DNA from: JBGPTF01 sp041490445
Lineage (GTDB): Bacteria; Acidobacteriota; Terriglobia; Acidiferrales; UBA7541
Direction: 5' to 3'
DNA: 64,000 nt
Assembly (NCBI GenBank): GCA_041490445.1
Contig: JBGPTF010000017.1
Location: 16,780-80,779 of the forward strand
Part shown: positions 36,878 to 44,342 of the stretch, one piece after another
Position numbering within the stretch: the stretch's first letter is position 1
Layout: each line of letters starts with the position of its first letter
The notes under the pieces: generated by a model
What the model was told of the DNA's origin: nothing
Database searches by the model: none
The model's input: only the letters and a program-made list of their open reading frames with translations
Position numbers and translations under genes: made by a program

Positions 36878-37648
36878 GTGGCCGCTGGCGTGCGTATCGG
36901 TGTTATAGGAGATTTTGTCCCCGGGATGTTTTCCCACACTTCGATCAACGACTCGCTCGGACACGCATCTGAGGCGTTATCGGTTCCCGTGCAATACGAA
37001 TGGGTGCCGACCACCGCAGTGCCGAAGCATGGAGCGGCAGGCGTGCTCGAGCGTTTCGATGCCATCTGGACGGCGCCGAACAGTCCGTACCGCAGCTTCG
37101 ATGGCATGCTCGCCGCGATTGAATTCGCCAGGACGCGTGACTGGCCTTACGTCGGAACTTGAGGAGCTTTCCAATACACACTCGTCGAGTGTGCAAGAAA
37201 TATCCTGGGGCTGGCTGACGCCGACAGCGCCGAGAACCAGACCCCCTCGCAACACATCGTAATTTCGCCGGTCTCCTGCCCGGTGGATGACCGGAAGCCG
37301 GGCGATCCCAAGCTGGTCCACGGGCAGATCGTGCGCGCGCTGCCCGGAACAAGGCTTTTCGAAATCATGCAGTGCGAGGAATTCCCAGAGGAGTATTTCT
37401 GCAACTACGAAGTGAATCCGGCGTACGAGGCAAGGTTCGCATCCGCCGGGCTCTCGGTCGCGGCGCGCGGGCCAAACGGAGAGATCCGCGCCGTGGAGAT
37501 AAAGGAGCATCGCTTCTTTTTCGCGACGCTCTTCCAGCCGCAGCGATCTTCGCGGCCCGAGAAGCCGCATCCACTGATCGTCAGCCTCGTCCAGGCCGCC
37601 ACGCAATTCAAAAAGGAACGAGCGGGCGCCGCCGGCACCGCGCGGTAA
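36878..37648 (+). CDS. CTP synthase-like amidotransferase-domain selenoprotein (UGA at codon 95 read as Sec)
   Basis: One frame of 257 codons runs from a GTG (36878, AAGGAG upstream) to TAA at 37648, broken only by TGA at 37160-37162. Both sides align to the class I glutamine amidotransferase domain at the C-terminus of CTP synthase: before it IGVIGDF and AIWTAPNSPY; after it FQYTLVE, then YEVNPAYEARFASAGL and FFFATLFQPQ. The TGA sits exactly where the nucleophile Cys belongs (VGT-stop-GAFQ). A 7-bp hairpin (37177-37193) follows at SECIS distance. The CTP-synthase FHPE triad motif is FQPQ here, so ordinary glutaminase chemistry is unlikely. I recall NCBI naming such a family as CTP synthase C-terminal region-related (seleno)protein. 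Sec insertion machinery must be encoded elsewhere. Alternative: a pseudogene. Confidence 0.82.
37177..37193 (+). promoter_or_regulatory. SECIS-like hairpin downstream of the in-frame UGA
   Basis: CACACTC-GTC-GAGTGTG forms a perfect 7-bp stem with a 3-base loop starting with G. The loop begins 21 bases after the UGA (37160-37162). Bacterial SECIS elements lie in the coding region just after the UGA, with a G in the first loop positions at about this distance, and recruit SelB with Sec-tRNA. Confidence 0.65.
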
Positions 37649-37660
37649 CGCAGCTCGGAG

Positions 37661-38041
37661 CTACGGCTTCCGCTCCGGGCCGAAAACCGAGAGCCGGTGG
37701 CCGTCGGGGTCATTGAAGTTTGCCGCCCACATCGGCCCGGAAACGACTCGCGGCTCCTGCGTGAAGGCAACGCCCTTTGCCAGGAGCGCCGCATGCGCCG
37801 CGCGCACATCCTCGACCGAGAAAACAATTTCCGTGGAGCCCGGGCCTTGGTGCGTTGCGCGCGCCAGCGGCTGGCTCAGGGCAAGCATGACCGCGCCACC
37901 ATCCAGAAACGCAAAACCGGGGATCTCCTGTTTCACGGTGAGCCCGAGCCTGTCGCGGTAGAAGGCAACCGAGCGAGCCACGTCTGCGACGCCAAGCATC
38001 ACGACGCCAATCTTTGCGAGCTTGAAATCCATTTGAGCCAT
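37661..38041 (-). CDS. VOC-family (glyoxalase/dioxygenase-like) protein
   Basis: A 126-residue vicinal-oxygen-chelate protein with two paired beta-alpha-beta-beta-beta modules: VADVARSVAFYRDRLGL near residue 18, and WAANFNDPDGHRLSVFGP near the C-terminus, carrying the usual metal-ligand Glu/His-type positions only in part. The family includes glyoxalases, dioxygenases and resistance proteins, so the substrate is open. GAGG lies ten bases before the ATG. It converges with the selenoprotein gene, 12 bases between stops. Confidence 0.8.
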   Translation of the reverse strand: MAQMDFKLAKIGVVMLGVADVARSVAFYRDRLGLTVKQEIPGFAFLDGGAVMLALSQPLARATHQGPGSTEIVFSVEDVRAAHAALLAKGVAFTQEPRVVSGPMWAANFNDPDGHRLSVFGPERKP

Positions 38042-38190
38042 TTGAGATTTACCTCAATCCTGCCGGACTACCCGAATTCCCCTTTGCTGCCATTGGGATG
38101 GAATTACGAACACGGACAGGATAGTTACGTCCCCCCTCCGACAGCTTCTCCAAAGTTGCTTTTATCGCGGGAGACACCTTGGAGGGTGGC

Positions 38191-38472
38191 CTACTTCACG
38201 CCTTCAACCAGCTCGACGGCGTCGATCACTCCAATCACGGCCATATCAATCGGCGAGTTTGGCCGGCCGACGGCAGTCATCGCGGAGAAGCCTTCCGTGG
38301 CCAGCAAGACGCGATCGCCGATCCCGGCATCCACGGCGTCGAGCGCCAGCACGGCATCGCCGCGGTCTGACCCATCGAGATTAAGCGGTTGCACGACGAG
38401 GATCTTGCGGCCCTCGTGCGAAGGCGCCTTCTTCGTCGCCACCACGTCGCCAATGATTCGGCCAATCAGCAT
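38191..38472 (-). CDS. Microcompartment pentameric shell protein (EutN/CcmL family, BMC-P)
   Basis: A 93-residue EutN/CcmL protein. These pentamers cap the vertices of bacterial microcompartments. Family features are the opening IGRIIGDVVAT, then LVVQPL and LALDAVDAGIGDRVLLATEG, and a C-terminal IGVIDAVEL strand. It is the last gene of the microcompartment set, after the GIY-YIG insertion, and one of three paralogues here. Confidence 0.93.
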   Translation of the reverse strand: MLIGRIIGDVVATKKAPSHEGRKILVVQPLNLDGSDRGDAVLALDAVDAGIGDRVLLATEGFSAMTAVGRPNSPIDMAVIGVIDAVELVEGVK

Positions 38473-38495
38473 TCTCGAAACCCGAAACAGAAAGT

Positions 38496-38513
38496 GCCGG
38501 GCCGAGGCCCGGC
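38496..38513 (-). terminator. GC-rich hairpin between the GIY-YIG gene and the last BMC-P gene
   Basis: A perfect 8-bp stem (GCCGGGCC / GGCCCGGC) with a 2-base loop is followed on the minus strand by CACTTTCTGTTT. It could terminate the GIY-YIG transcript, or be a dispersed repetitive palindrome; only one copy was seen in the window. Confidence 0.4.
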
Positions 38514-38529
38514 GCTACACGAACGATGC

Positions 38530-38922
38530 CTAGGATTCGAACATCGCACTGATCCTACGCTTCATTTCTGCCTTGATCGAATTCTTGATGTTACGATGCC
38601 TTGCGAAGTCGGGCTTAACTCTGTTTCCTGGCGGATTTGCCCCCCGAATCAACAGGGATTCGATGTCTTTCAAATATTTCTTCTTCTTAATCTCAAAGAA
38701 ACTAAAGCGATCCCACTTTCCTCTCAGATGATCTTTTAGATGGTCGGCCAATCTTCCTCTGATACTCGCGGCCAAGCCTATATAGAACGGGGACTCATCT
38801 TTGTACAAAACATACAGTCCTCTTTTCCTGCCTAAGACATCACGAAAATGCTTTAGATGATGTTGCAGCAGCTCCACAGAGATACTCTCGGCGTGTGCCG
38901 TAACGAGGGGTGCTCTTTTCAT
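38530..38922 (-). CDS. GIY-YIG-like nuclease-domain protein
   Basis: A 130-residue protein with the GIY-YIG elements: RGLYVLY (about 34-40), FYIGLA (about 46-51), then RGRLADHL with the conserved Arg, and an Asn late (NPPGNR). An acidic residue in IESLLI could supply the metal ligand. Such proteins cut DNA, but small solitary ones are of unknown role. The gene is much richer in A and T (I judge about 45% GC) than its neighbours (about 60%), so it was probably acquired. It lies between two BMC-P genes in the same orientation, 16 bases downstream of one. Confidence 0.75.
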   Translation of the reverse strand: MKRAPLVTAHAESISVELLQHHLKHFRDVLGRKRGLYVLYKDESPFYIGLAASIRGRLADHLKDHLRGKWDRFSFFEIKKKKYLKDIESLLIRGANPPGNRVKPDFARHRNIKNSIKAEMKRRISAMFES

Positions 38923-38937
38923 TTTCCCTCGGCTCCT

Positions 38938-39219
38938 CTACGGACGACCCTCACTGGGGATGTTGATGGTGTCCACAATGCCGACAATGGTGGCTTCCGT
39001 GGGCACTTCGCTCGGAAGAAATGGAAAGCTGGCCTCGCGGCCGCGGCACCAATAGACGGTCTCCCCCGCGCCGGCGCCAACCGAATCGATCGCCACGAGG
39101 GCGCGACCTTTATCGCGGCCGAGGCGATCCATCGGTTGGACGATGAGCAGCGTCTTTCCTTCGAGGGAAGGATTCTTGATCGTCGCGACGACGTTGCCGA
39201 TGACGCGGCCCAGCATCAT
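38938..39219 (-). CDS. Microcompartment pentameric shell protein (EutN/CcmL family, BMC-P)
   Basis: A 93-residue BMC-P protein: LGRVIGNVVATIKNPSLEG at the start, LLIVQPMD, LVAIDSVGAGAGETVYWCRG and a final GIVDTINI strand. Two consecutive Met codons (39219 and 39216) make the exact start uncertain by one residue. It carries a CRGREASFPF segment in place of the usual EGSSAR-like loop. It is the middle of three paralogues. Confidence 0.93.
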   Translation of the reverse strand: MMLGRVIGNVVATIKNPSLEGKTLLIVQPMDRLGRDKGRALVAIDSVGAGAGETVYWCRGREASFPFLPSEVPTEATIVGIVDTINIPSEGRP

Positions 39220-39279
39220 AAGGAAAAATCCTTCGCCCCGGCCTGGTTGCGGCTCAGCATGGCGACACTCACCCTGCCG

Positions 39280-39585
39280 TCATTTCTTTCTTGCGGCGGC
39301 CAATTCGGCCTCGTGGAGCGCGTCGAGATTCACCGTATCCACGATGCCGACGATCGCTGCGTCCACAGGACGATCCTTGCACTCGGCGGCCATACGCGCC
39401 GAGCTGCCGGAAACAATCAGCACCGTCTCGCGAAATCCCGCGTCCACTGTATCCACTGCGATCAAGTAGCCCGCTTCGTCCGCGCCCTCCGGCGAAATCG
39501 GCTTTACAACGAGGAGTTTCTTGCCTTCGAGGCGGGGATCTTTGCGAGTGGAGACGACGGTGCCGACGATGCGGGCAAGAATCAT
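39280..39585 (-). CDS. Microcompartment pentameric shell protein (EutN/CcmL family, BMC-P)
   Basis: A 101-residue BMC-P with ILARIVGTVVST, KLLVVKPISPEG, LIAVDTVDAGFRETVLIVSGSSAR and GIVDTVNL, the most typical of the three copies. The C-terminus has an extra charged tail (EAELAAARKK). The ATG at 39585 is the only one that gives a normal N-terminus; no clear ribosome-binding site precedes it. The open frame continues upstream without family similarity. Confidence 0.92.
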   Translation of the reverse strand: MILARIVGTVVSTRKDPRLEGKKLLVVKPISPEGADEAGYLIAVDTVDAGFRETVLIVSGSSARMAAECKDRPVDAAIVGIVDTVNLDALHEAELAAARKK

Positions 39586-39699
39586 GACAAAAGAAATAAG
39601 GAACCTAGAGAAACGAAATTCGAAACTCAATCGAACGGGCGAAACTGCGGCGCGCGCAGCGCCAAGAACCGCGCGCCGAGCTTCGAGAAGCACAGCCGG

Positions 39700-39999
39700 C
39701 TACCTCGCGGAAGCCGCCATCGCCGACTTGCCGATGGGTAACACGTCCTCGAGCGACCCATGCGGCCGCGGAATGACGTGCACGGCGATCAGTTCGCCCA
39801 CGCGCCGGGCAGCAGCAGCGCCGGCGTCGGTAGCGGCCTTGACGGCAGCCACGTCGCCGCGCACCATCGCGGTCACGTAGCCCGAACCGATCTTCTCCCA
39901 GCCCACCAGCGTGACCTTGGCCGCCTTCACCATCGCGTCAGAGGCCTCGATCATCGCCACCAGGCCGCGCGTCTCGATCATTCCCAATGCTTCGCCCAT
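39700..39999 (-). CDS. Microcompartment hexameric shell protein (BMC-H)
   Basis: A 99-residue single BMC-domain protein of the PduA/EutM/CcmK type, which tiles the shell faces. It opens with ALGMIETRGLVAMIEASDAM, followed by VKAAKV, a GSGYVTAMVRGDVAAVKAATDAG stretch split by strands, and VIPRPHGSLEDVLP at the end. It is the only hexamer gene in the locus, immediately downstream of the aldolase. Confidence 0.95.
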   Translation of the reverse strand: MGEALGMIETRGLVAMIEASDAMVKAAKVTLVGWEKIGSGYVTAMVRGDVAAVKAATDAGAAAARRVGELIAVHVIPRPHGSLEDVLPIGKSAMAASAR

Positions 40000-40073
40000 T
40001 CTTCATCCTCCGCGCAACTGCCTCAAACCTTTCGCGCTTTCCGTCCCGTTGCAAAATCTGAAACAAACCTGGT

Positions 40074-40877
40074 TCATCGCCGCGTGCGATCGTGCCGCAC
40101 GGCGTCCTCAATCAATGCTTCGAGCTCGCGCCGCGTCAGAGTGATGCGATCCGGGCCGGCTGATTCCGCCGTCACCGGGCACTCCGCATTCACGGACGAC
40201 GCGGTCTGGAGCCCGTAACGGGCCCGCGCCGCGAGCAATTTTTCCACATCCCCGCTGGAAAGCAAGACTTGTTTGCCGAGTAGCTCCGTGACCAGGGCTA
40301 CCCGGGCGTAGTGCTCGGTTGTCTCCATCCGGAAGAAAGCGGCCAGCACGTCCTGCCCGTAGGTCACAACGCCGTGGTTGGCCATCAAGATGGCGTCGTA
40401 ACTCTGCACAAGAGGCTCGATCGCATCGGTGAGTTCGGCAGTGCCGGGCGTGCCGTAAGGCGCGACGGGGACGCACCCCAAGGCGAGCACCGCTTCGCTC
40501 AACAACGCCTTGTTCAACGGAACTCCCGCAGCAGCATAACCGGTTGCGACCAGCGGATGTGCATGGCAAACGGCGTTGACGTCGGGCCTGCGGCGGTAGA
40601 TCAGAAGATGCATGGCCAACTCGGACGACGGATTGCGCCGACCACTGATCTTTTCCCCGTCCATATCCGTGATGACGAGGTCGTCGGCCATCATCATCCC
40701 TTTGCACATCGCGGTGGGGGAGCTGAGGATGCGGCGCGGGTCGAGACGCAGGGAAATGTTGCCGTCGGTGGCGGCGATGAAGCCGCGATCAAGGAGCCAG
40801 CGGCCGACGGTACAAATGTCGCGCCGATGTTCGTCTTCGCTCTTCAGCGCACCGGGCGAGATGGAGTCAGAAATCAT
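40074..40877 (-). CDS. Class II aldolase (fuculose/rhamnulose-phosphate aldolase type), probable microcompartment cargo
   Basis: A 267-residue class II aldolase of the FucA/AraD family. AATDGNISLRL (about 35-45), SSELAMHLLIY with the catalytic Glu, the zinc ligands HAHP (near 103) and ANHGVVTYG (near 164) are present. Relatives in planctomycete-type microcompartments split deoxysugar phosphates to lactaldehyde. The C-terminus, after a variable linker from about residue 228, ends in a short amphipathic helix (TRRELEALIEDAV) like known encapsulation peptides. It leads aldolase-BMC-H-BMC-P-BMC-P-GIY-BMC-P, 75 bases after gdh. Confidence 0.88.
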   Translation of the reverse strand: MISDSISPGALKSEDEHRRDICTVGRWLLDRGFIAATDGNISLRLDPRRILSSPTAMCKGMMMADDLVITDMDGEKISGRRNPSSELAMHLLIYRRRPDVNAVCHAHPLVATGYAAAGVPLNKALLSEAVLALGCVPVAPYGTPGTAELTDAIEPLVQSYDAILMANHGVVTYGQDVLAAFFRMETTEHYARVALVTELLGKQVLLSSGDVEKLLAARARYGLQTASSVNAECPVTAESAGPDRITLTRRELEALIEDAVRHDRTRR

Positions 40878-40952
40878 TCAGTGAGTCGGCGTTTCGCTTT
40901 CGTTTCACGCAGACGCAGGCTCCGCATGGCCGGTCCACCGGACGCTGCGTGA

Positions 40953-42224
40953 TCAGGCGTATATCCCCCGGAGTTTCAACGCAAATGCGACGCGGTCAAT
41001 TGCCAGCATGTAGGCAGCGATTCGGTTATTCACGCTGTGGGTCTCCGCGTAGCGCACGACTTCATCAAAGCTGTGCTCCATCACATCCTTCAGCCGTTCA
41101 TTCACTTCGCTCTCGCGCCAGAACAAGCCCTGGCGGTCCTGCACCCATTCGAAATAACTGGTCGTCACGCCGCCGGCATTCGCCAGAATGTCCGGCATGA
41201 TGAAGACGCCTTTCTTGTCGAGCACTTCATCGGCGTGAGGCGTCGTGGGACCGTTGGCACCTTCACATAAAATTTTGGTGTTCACCCGGTGGACGTTTTG
41301 GCTGGTGATCTGGTTTTCGATTGCTGCGGGAATCAGGATCTCGCAAGGATGGAAAAGCACTTCCTGGGCGGAAACCTTTGTGCCGCCTCCGGGAAAGTCC
41401 GGCAGCGGCTTGTGCTGATGATGGACCCAGTCAATCAGCTTCGGCACGTCAAAACCCTTCTCATTATAGAGGCCGCCATGAATGTCGGCTGCGCCGACAA
41501 TCTTATAGCCCGCCTGGTGCATCAGCATCGAGGCCATCGAACCGACGTTGCCAAAGCCCTGAACGATGACGCGGCACCCCTCCCGCTTCATACCCAGCTT
41601 CGCGAGCGTTTTGTCGCATACCATCATGACGCCACGGCCGGTCGCTTCGCGGCGGCCGCGTGAACCGCCGAGGTCGAGCGGCTTGCCGGTGACGACCGCG
41701 GTGACCGTGTGGCGCATGTGCATCGAGTAGGTGTCCATGATCCACGCCATGGTCTGCTCGTTCGTCCCCAAGTCGGGCGCCGGCACATCGCGCTCCGGAC
41801 CGATGAACTCGGAAAGCTCTGCCGTGTAGCGCCGCGTAATTCGCTCGAGTTCACCCATCGAAAGTTTTTCAGGATCGCAGATAACTCCACCCTTGGCCCC
41901 GCCGAAGGGAATGTTGACGACCGCACACTTCCACGTCATCCAGGACGCGAGCGCGCGCACCTCATCCAGGGTGACCGTCGGGGCATAGCGGATGCCTCCC
42001 TTTCCGGGCCCGCGCACTCCGGAATGCTGGACGCGATAACCGACAAAAACTTCCAACCGGCCATCATCCATTGCAACCGGAATGTAGAGCGTGATCTCCC
42101 GGTTTGGATATTTCAAATAGCGGTACAGTCCGTCTTCCAATCCCAGCTTCCGTGCCGCCACTTCAAAGCGGGCTTCGGCGCACTCATAAACATTCAGTTC
42201 ATTTTGTACGGAAGCGGTAACCAT
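40953..42224 (-). CDS. gdhA: Glutamate dehydrogenase (hexameric, Glu/Leu/Phe/Val family)
   Basis: A 423-residue enzyme interconverting glutamate with 2-oxoglutarate and ammonia. The substrate region shows GPGKGGIRY and the catalytic-Lys block WMTWKCAVVNIPFGGAKGG split over strands; the Rossmann domain shows VIVQGFGNVGS near 215, and CEGANGPTTP near 325. A leading EYFEWVQ-like segment (SYFEWVQDRQG) closes the active site. Length fits small hexameric GDHs. AGGAG lies upstream of the ATG. It precedes the microcompartment genes on the same strand but has no obvious mechanistic tie to them. Confidence 0.95.
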   Translation of the reverse strand: MVTASVQNELNVYECAEARFEVAARKLGLEDGLYRYLKYPNREITLYIPVAMDDGRLEVFVGYRVQHSGVRGPGKGGIRYAPTVTLDEVRALASWMTWKCAVVNIPFGGAKGGVICDPEKLSMGELERITRRYTAELSEFIGPERDVPAPDLGTNEQTMAWIMDTYSMHMRHTVTAVVTGKPLDLGGSRGRREATGRGVMMVCDKTLAKLGMKREGCRVIVQGFGNVGSMASMLMHQAGYKIVGAADIHGGLYNEKGFDVPKLIDWVHHQHKPLPDFPGGGTKVSAQEVLFHPCEILIPAAIENQITSQNVHRVNTKILCEGANGPTTPHADEVLDKKGVFIMPDILANAGGVTTSYFEWVQDRQGLFWRESEVNERLKDVMEHSFDEVVRYAETHSVNNRIAAYMLAIDRVAFALKLRGIYA

Positions 42225-42433
42225 GCTGACGTTCTCCTGGATGGACGATGGCGATGGCTGCGTTCGGCTGTGGTAGGCTCCTCCGATTCCGGCGCCACTT
42301 AGTGCACAAACCGCACCAACACGACGGTGCGGCGGGGGTCAGTATACGAACACCGGAAGTACCACGCAAGGCAAGCCTTGCGGCCTGGGGCCGGTGCGTG
42401 CCCGTTTTCGCAATAACCGTGGGGCGTTTGACA

Positions 42434-43453
42434 TCAGCTGGAGGAGGAACGTCGAACAAAATGCTCGAGAAGCAGGCGCGTCAGCCGGTTCTGGTCGTGC
42501 CGCACCACGCCTTCCTGCTGCAAAAGATCTGCAACGACAAAACGAACTCCCATGCGGCGCAACTCGTGGAGAGACGGGTCCACCGGCTCGGCGCCCTGCG
42601 CGCGGTAGCGGCGCGAAATTTTCGGTGAAATGGGCGAGCGATTAATCACCACCCAATCAAACAGGCCAGCACGCGTGTGATCGTAGACGGCTTGCACGTG
42701 ATCGGCGACGGTGTAGCCCTCGGTCTCGCCCGGTTGCGTCATCAGATTGGCTATATAGACGCGGACCGCGTGGGAGCGTGTCATCGCCTCGGCCACGCCT
42801 TCCACCAGCAGATTAGGAATGACGCTCGTGTACAGCGAGCCAGGACCAACCGTGATCAAGTCAGCGTGCCGGATCGCGTCAAGCACTTCGGCGAGCGGCC
42901 GCACGCGGCGAGGAACCAGCCAGACCCGCCGGATATGAGGTCGCGAGCGTGAAATCCTGGTTTCACCCCTGACGACACGCCCGTTCTCCAGTTCCGCAGC
43001 AAGTGTGACGTTTTGTACGGTCGAGGGAAAAATCCGTCCGCGGATAGCGAGCACCTGTCCGGAAAGCCGCACGGCTTCGGGAAAATCGCCCGTCACTTCG
43101 GTAAGCGCCGCCAGAAACAGATTCCCGAAACTGTGTCCGCGGAGGCCGCGACCGGCGGAAAACCGGTACTGAAAAAGACGGCTGAGAAGGGCTTCGTCTT
43201 TCGAAAGTGCCACCATGCAGTTGCGGATGTCGCCCGGGGGTAGGATGCGATACTCGCGCCGCAAGCGGCCGGAGCTGCCTCCGTCGTCCGTCACGGTCAC
43301 GATGGCGGCAAGATCGCCGATGGGGCGTCGGATGCGTTCCTGCCGGCGGCGGGCCACATATTCCTTCAACCCGCGCAGAAGCATGGAAAGCCCCGTGCCT
43401 CCGCCCATGGCGACGATGCGGGCAGGACGCGTGCGAGAACTAGTCGTTGACAT
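42434..43453 (-). CDS. YvcK/CofD-like protein (gluconeogenesis/morphology factor)
   Basis: A 339-residue YvcK-family protein. VAMGGGTGLSMLLRGL begins the nucleotide-binding fold; TVTDDGGSSGRLR, PPGDIRNCMVALS, GHSFGNLFLAALTE and VGPGSLYTSVIPNLLV are all family blocks. YvcK binds UDP-sugars and affects cell shape and cell-wall precursor allocation in Bacillus and mycobacteria. The ATG at 43453 gives the standard N-terminus. It begins 20 bases after the TPR gene, probably cotranscribed. Confidence 0.92.
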   Translation of the reverse strand: MSTTSSRTRPARIVAMGGGTGLSMLLRGLKEYVARRRQERIRRPIGDLAAIVTVTDDGGSSGRLRREYRILPPGDIRNCMVALSKDEALLSRLFQYRFSAGRGLRGHSFGNLFLAALTEVTGDFPEAVRLSGQVLAIRGRIFPSTVQNVTLAAELENGRVVRGETRISRSRPHIRRVWLVPRRVRPLAEVLDAIRHADLITVGPGSLYTSVIPNLLVEGVAEAMTRSHAVRVYIANLMTQPGETEGYTVADHVQAVYDHTRAGLFDWVVINRSPISPKISRRYRAQGAEPVDPSLHELRRMGVRFVVADLLQQEGVVRHDQNRLTRLLLEHFVRRSSSS

Positions 43454-43473
43454 CGGCGAAGGAAGAACTTTGG

Positions 43474-44109
43474 TTATCCGGAGGAGCCGTCGCGCTCCGG
43501 ATAGAGCAGCTCCGTGAAGCGCGGATCTTCCTGCAAGAAAGCGAAGTCTTCGTCGTTGCGTGCGTGGTAACGATTCTCGGGGCGAATCGAAATCGCGAGC
43601 TTCAGATTCTCCATCGCCGACTCGGCTTCCCCCGTCAGACAATCAAGCGCGGCCATGGCATAAATGATATGGTCCGCCTTCGGCGCGGCCTTGCGGGCCC
43701 TGTCGAGATGCTCGCGAGCCTCATCCCATCGGCCCAGGTTCATCATCGCAACGCCTTGCGTGTAATGATCCTCGGCGCTGCGCAGCGAGGGAATCGGTGG
43801 CCGCGAAATCCGCTGTTCGCAAATCCGCAGGTGCATCTGTGCTCTGTCGGCTAACTCCTTGTTCGGGCCGGGAGTTATCCGTTCGAGGGCCTGCTTGGCG
43901 CGATGGAATTTTTGCTGGTGAAAATAGCGAACAGCCTCTTCATACAGCTTCAGTTGCTGCTGGACCGCAGGATCTACAACCTCCCGCTGTTTTGCCTTGG
44001 CTCTTGAATTGTCGTGTAAGCTTTTCATTTTCAATAGCTTCTGGCGCACGGCAGTGCCCTGTGTACTCCGCGCACTGCGTCGTCCCGCGGTCTTTCGAGA
44101 GCGAGCCAT
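43474..44109 (-). CDS. TPR-repeat protein
   Basis: A 211-residue soluble protein. The first 30 residues are very basic (Arg/Lys), then tetratricopeptide-like helices occur around 50-95 and 110-175 (GVAMMNLGRWDEAREHLDRA is a clear repeat). The C-terminus FLQEDPRFTELL is a common tail of bacterial TPR proteins. It is likely a scaffold. It is divergent from mglA and precedes the YvcK gene. Confidence 0.75.
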   Translation of the reverse strand: MARSRKTAGRRSARSTQGTAVRQKLLKMKSLHDNSRAKAKQREVVDPAVQQQLKLYEEAVRYFHQQKFHRAKQALERITPGPNKELADRAQMHLRICEQRISRPPIPSLRSAEDHYTQGVAMMNLGRWDEAREHLDRARKAAPKADHIIYAMAALDCLTGEAESAMENLKLAISIRPENRYHARNDEDFAFLQEDPRFTELLYPERDGSSG

Positions 44110-44303
44110 GGCCGAAGCCTAGCAGAGAATCATTTCGGCGTCAACGCGGCGATTGGACTATCGTTTTTGGTACACCCCCCGGAATTCCTTGAATTAGTGG
44201 CGTTTCCGTCGTTTCCACGTGGCTGAGCGGACCACCCAAGCCCAACAGCCGTTGCCCGTTCAGCGGCATCGGCGTGGCCCTGCGGTAGTCTCTGCGGCAA
44301 GCG

Positions 44304-44314
44304 TATGCTATAAA
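44304..44314 (+). promoter_or_regulatory. Candidate extended -10 promoter of mglA
   Basis: TATGCTATAAA contains an extended -10 (TGC-TATAAA, the hexamer at 44309-44314) about 30 bases upstream of the mglA start codon. No good -35 is present at 17 bases, as is usual for extended -10 promoters. Confidence 0.4.
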
Positions 44315-44342
44315 TACTAGGCTGAGCGGTTTTGAGGAAATC

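Noticed and set aside
36878..37648. Frameshift explanation for the split amidotransferase-like ORF
   Set aside because: Both halves are in the same frame and the sequence between them, after the TGA, aligns without a gap. Only the TGA separates them.
38496..38513. Dispersed REP-like element family
   Set aside because: The GC-rich palindrome resembles repetitive extragenic palindromes, but only one copy was found in the window, so a repeat family cannot be claimed.
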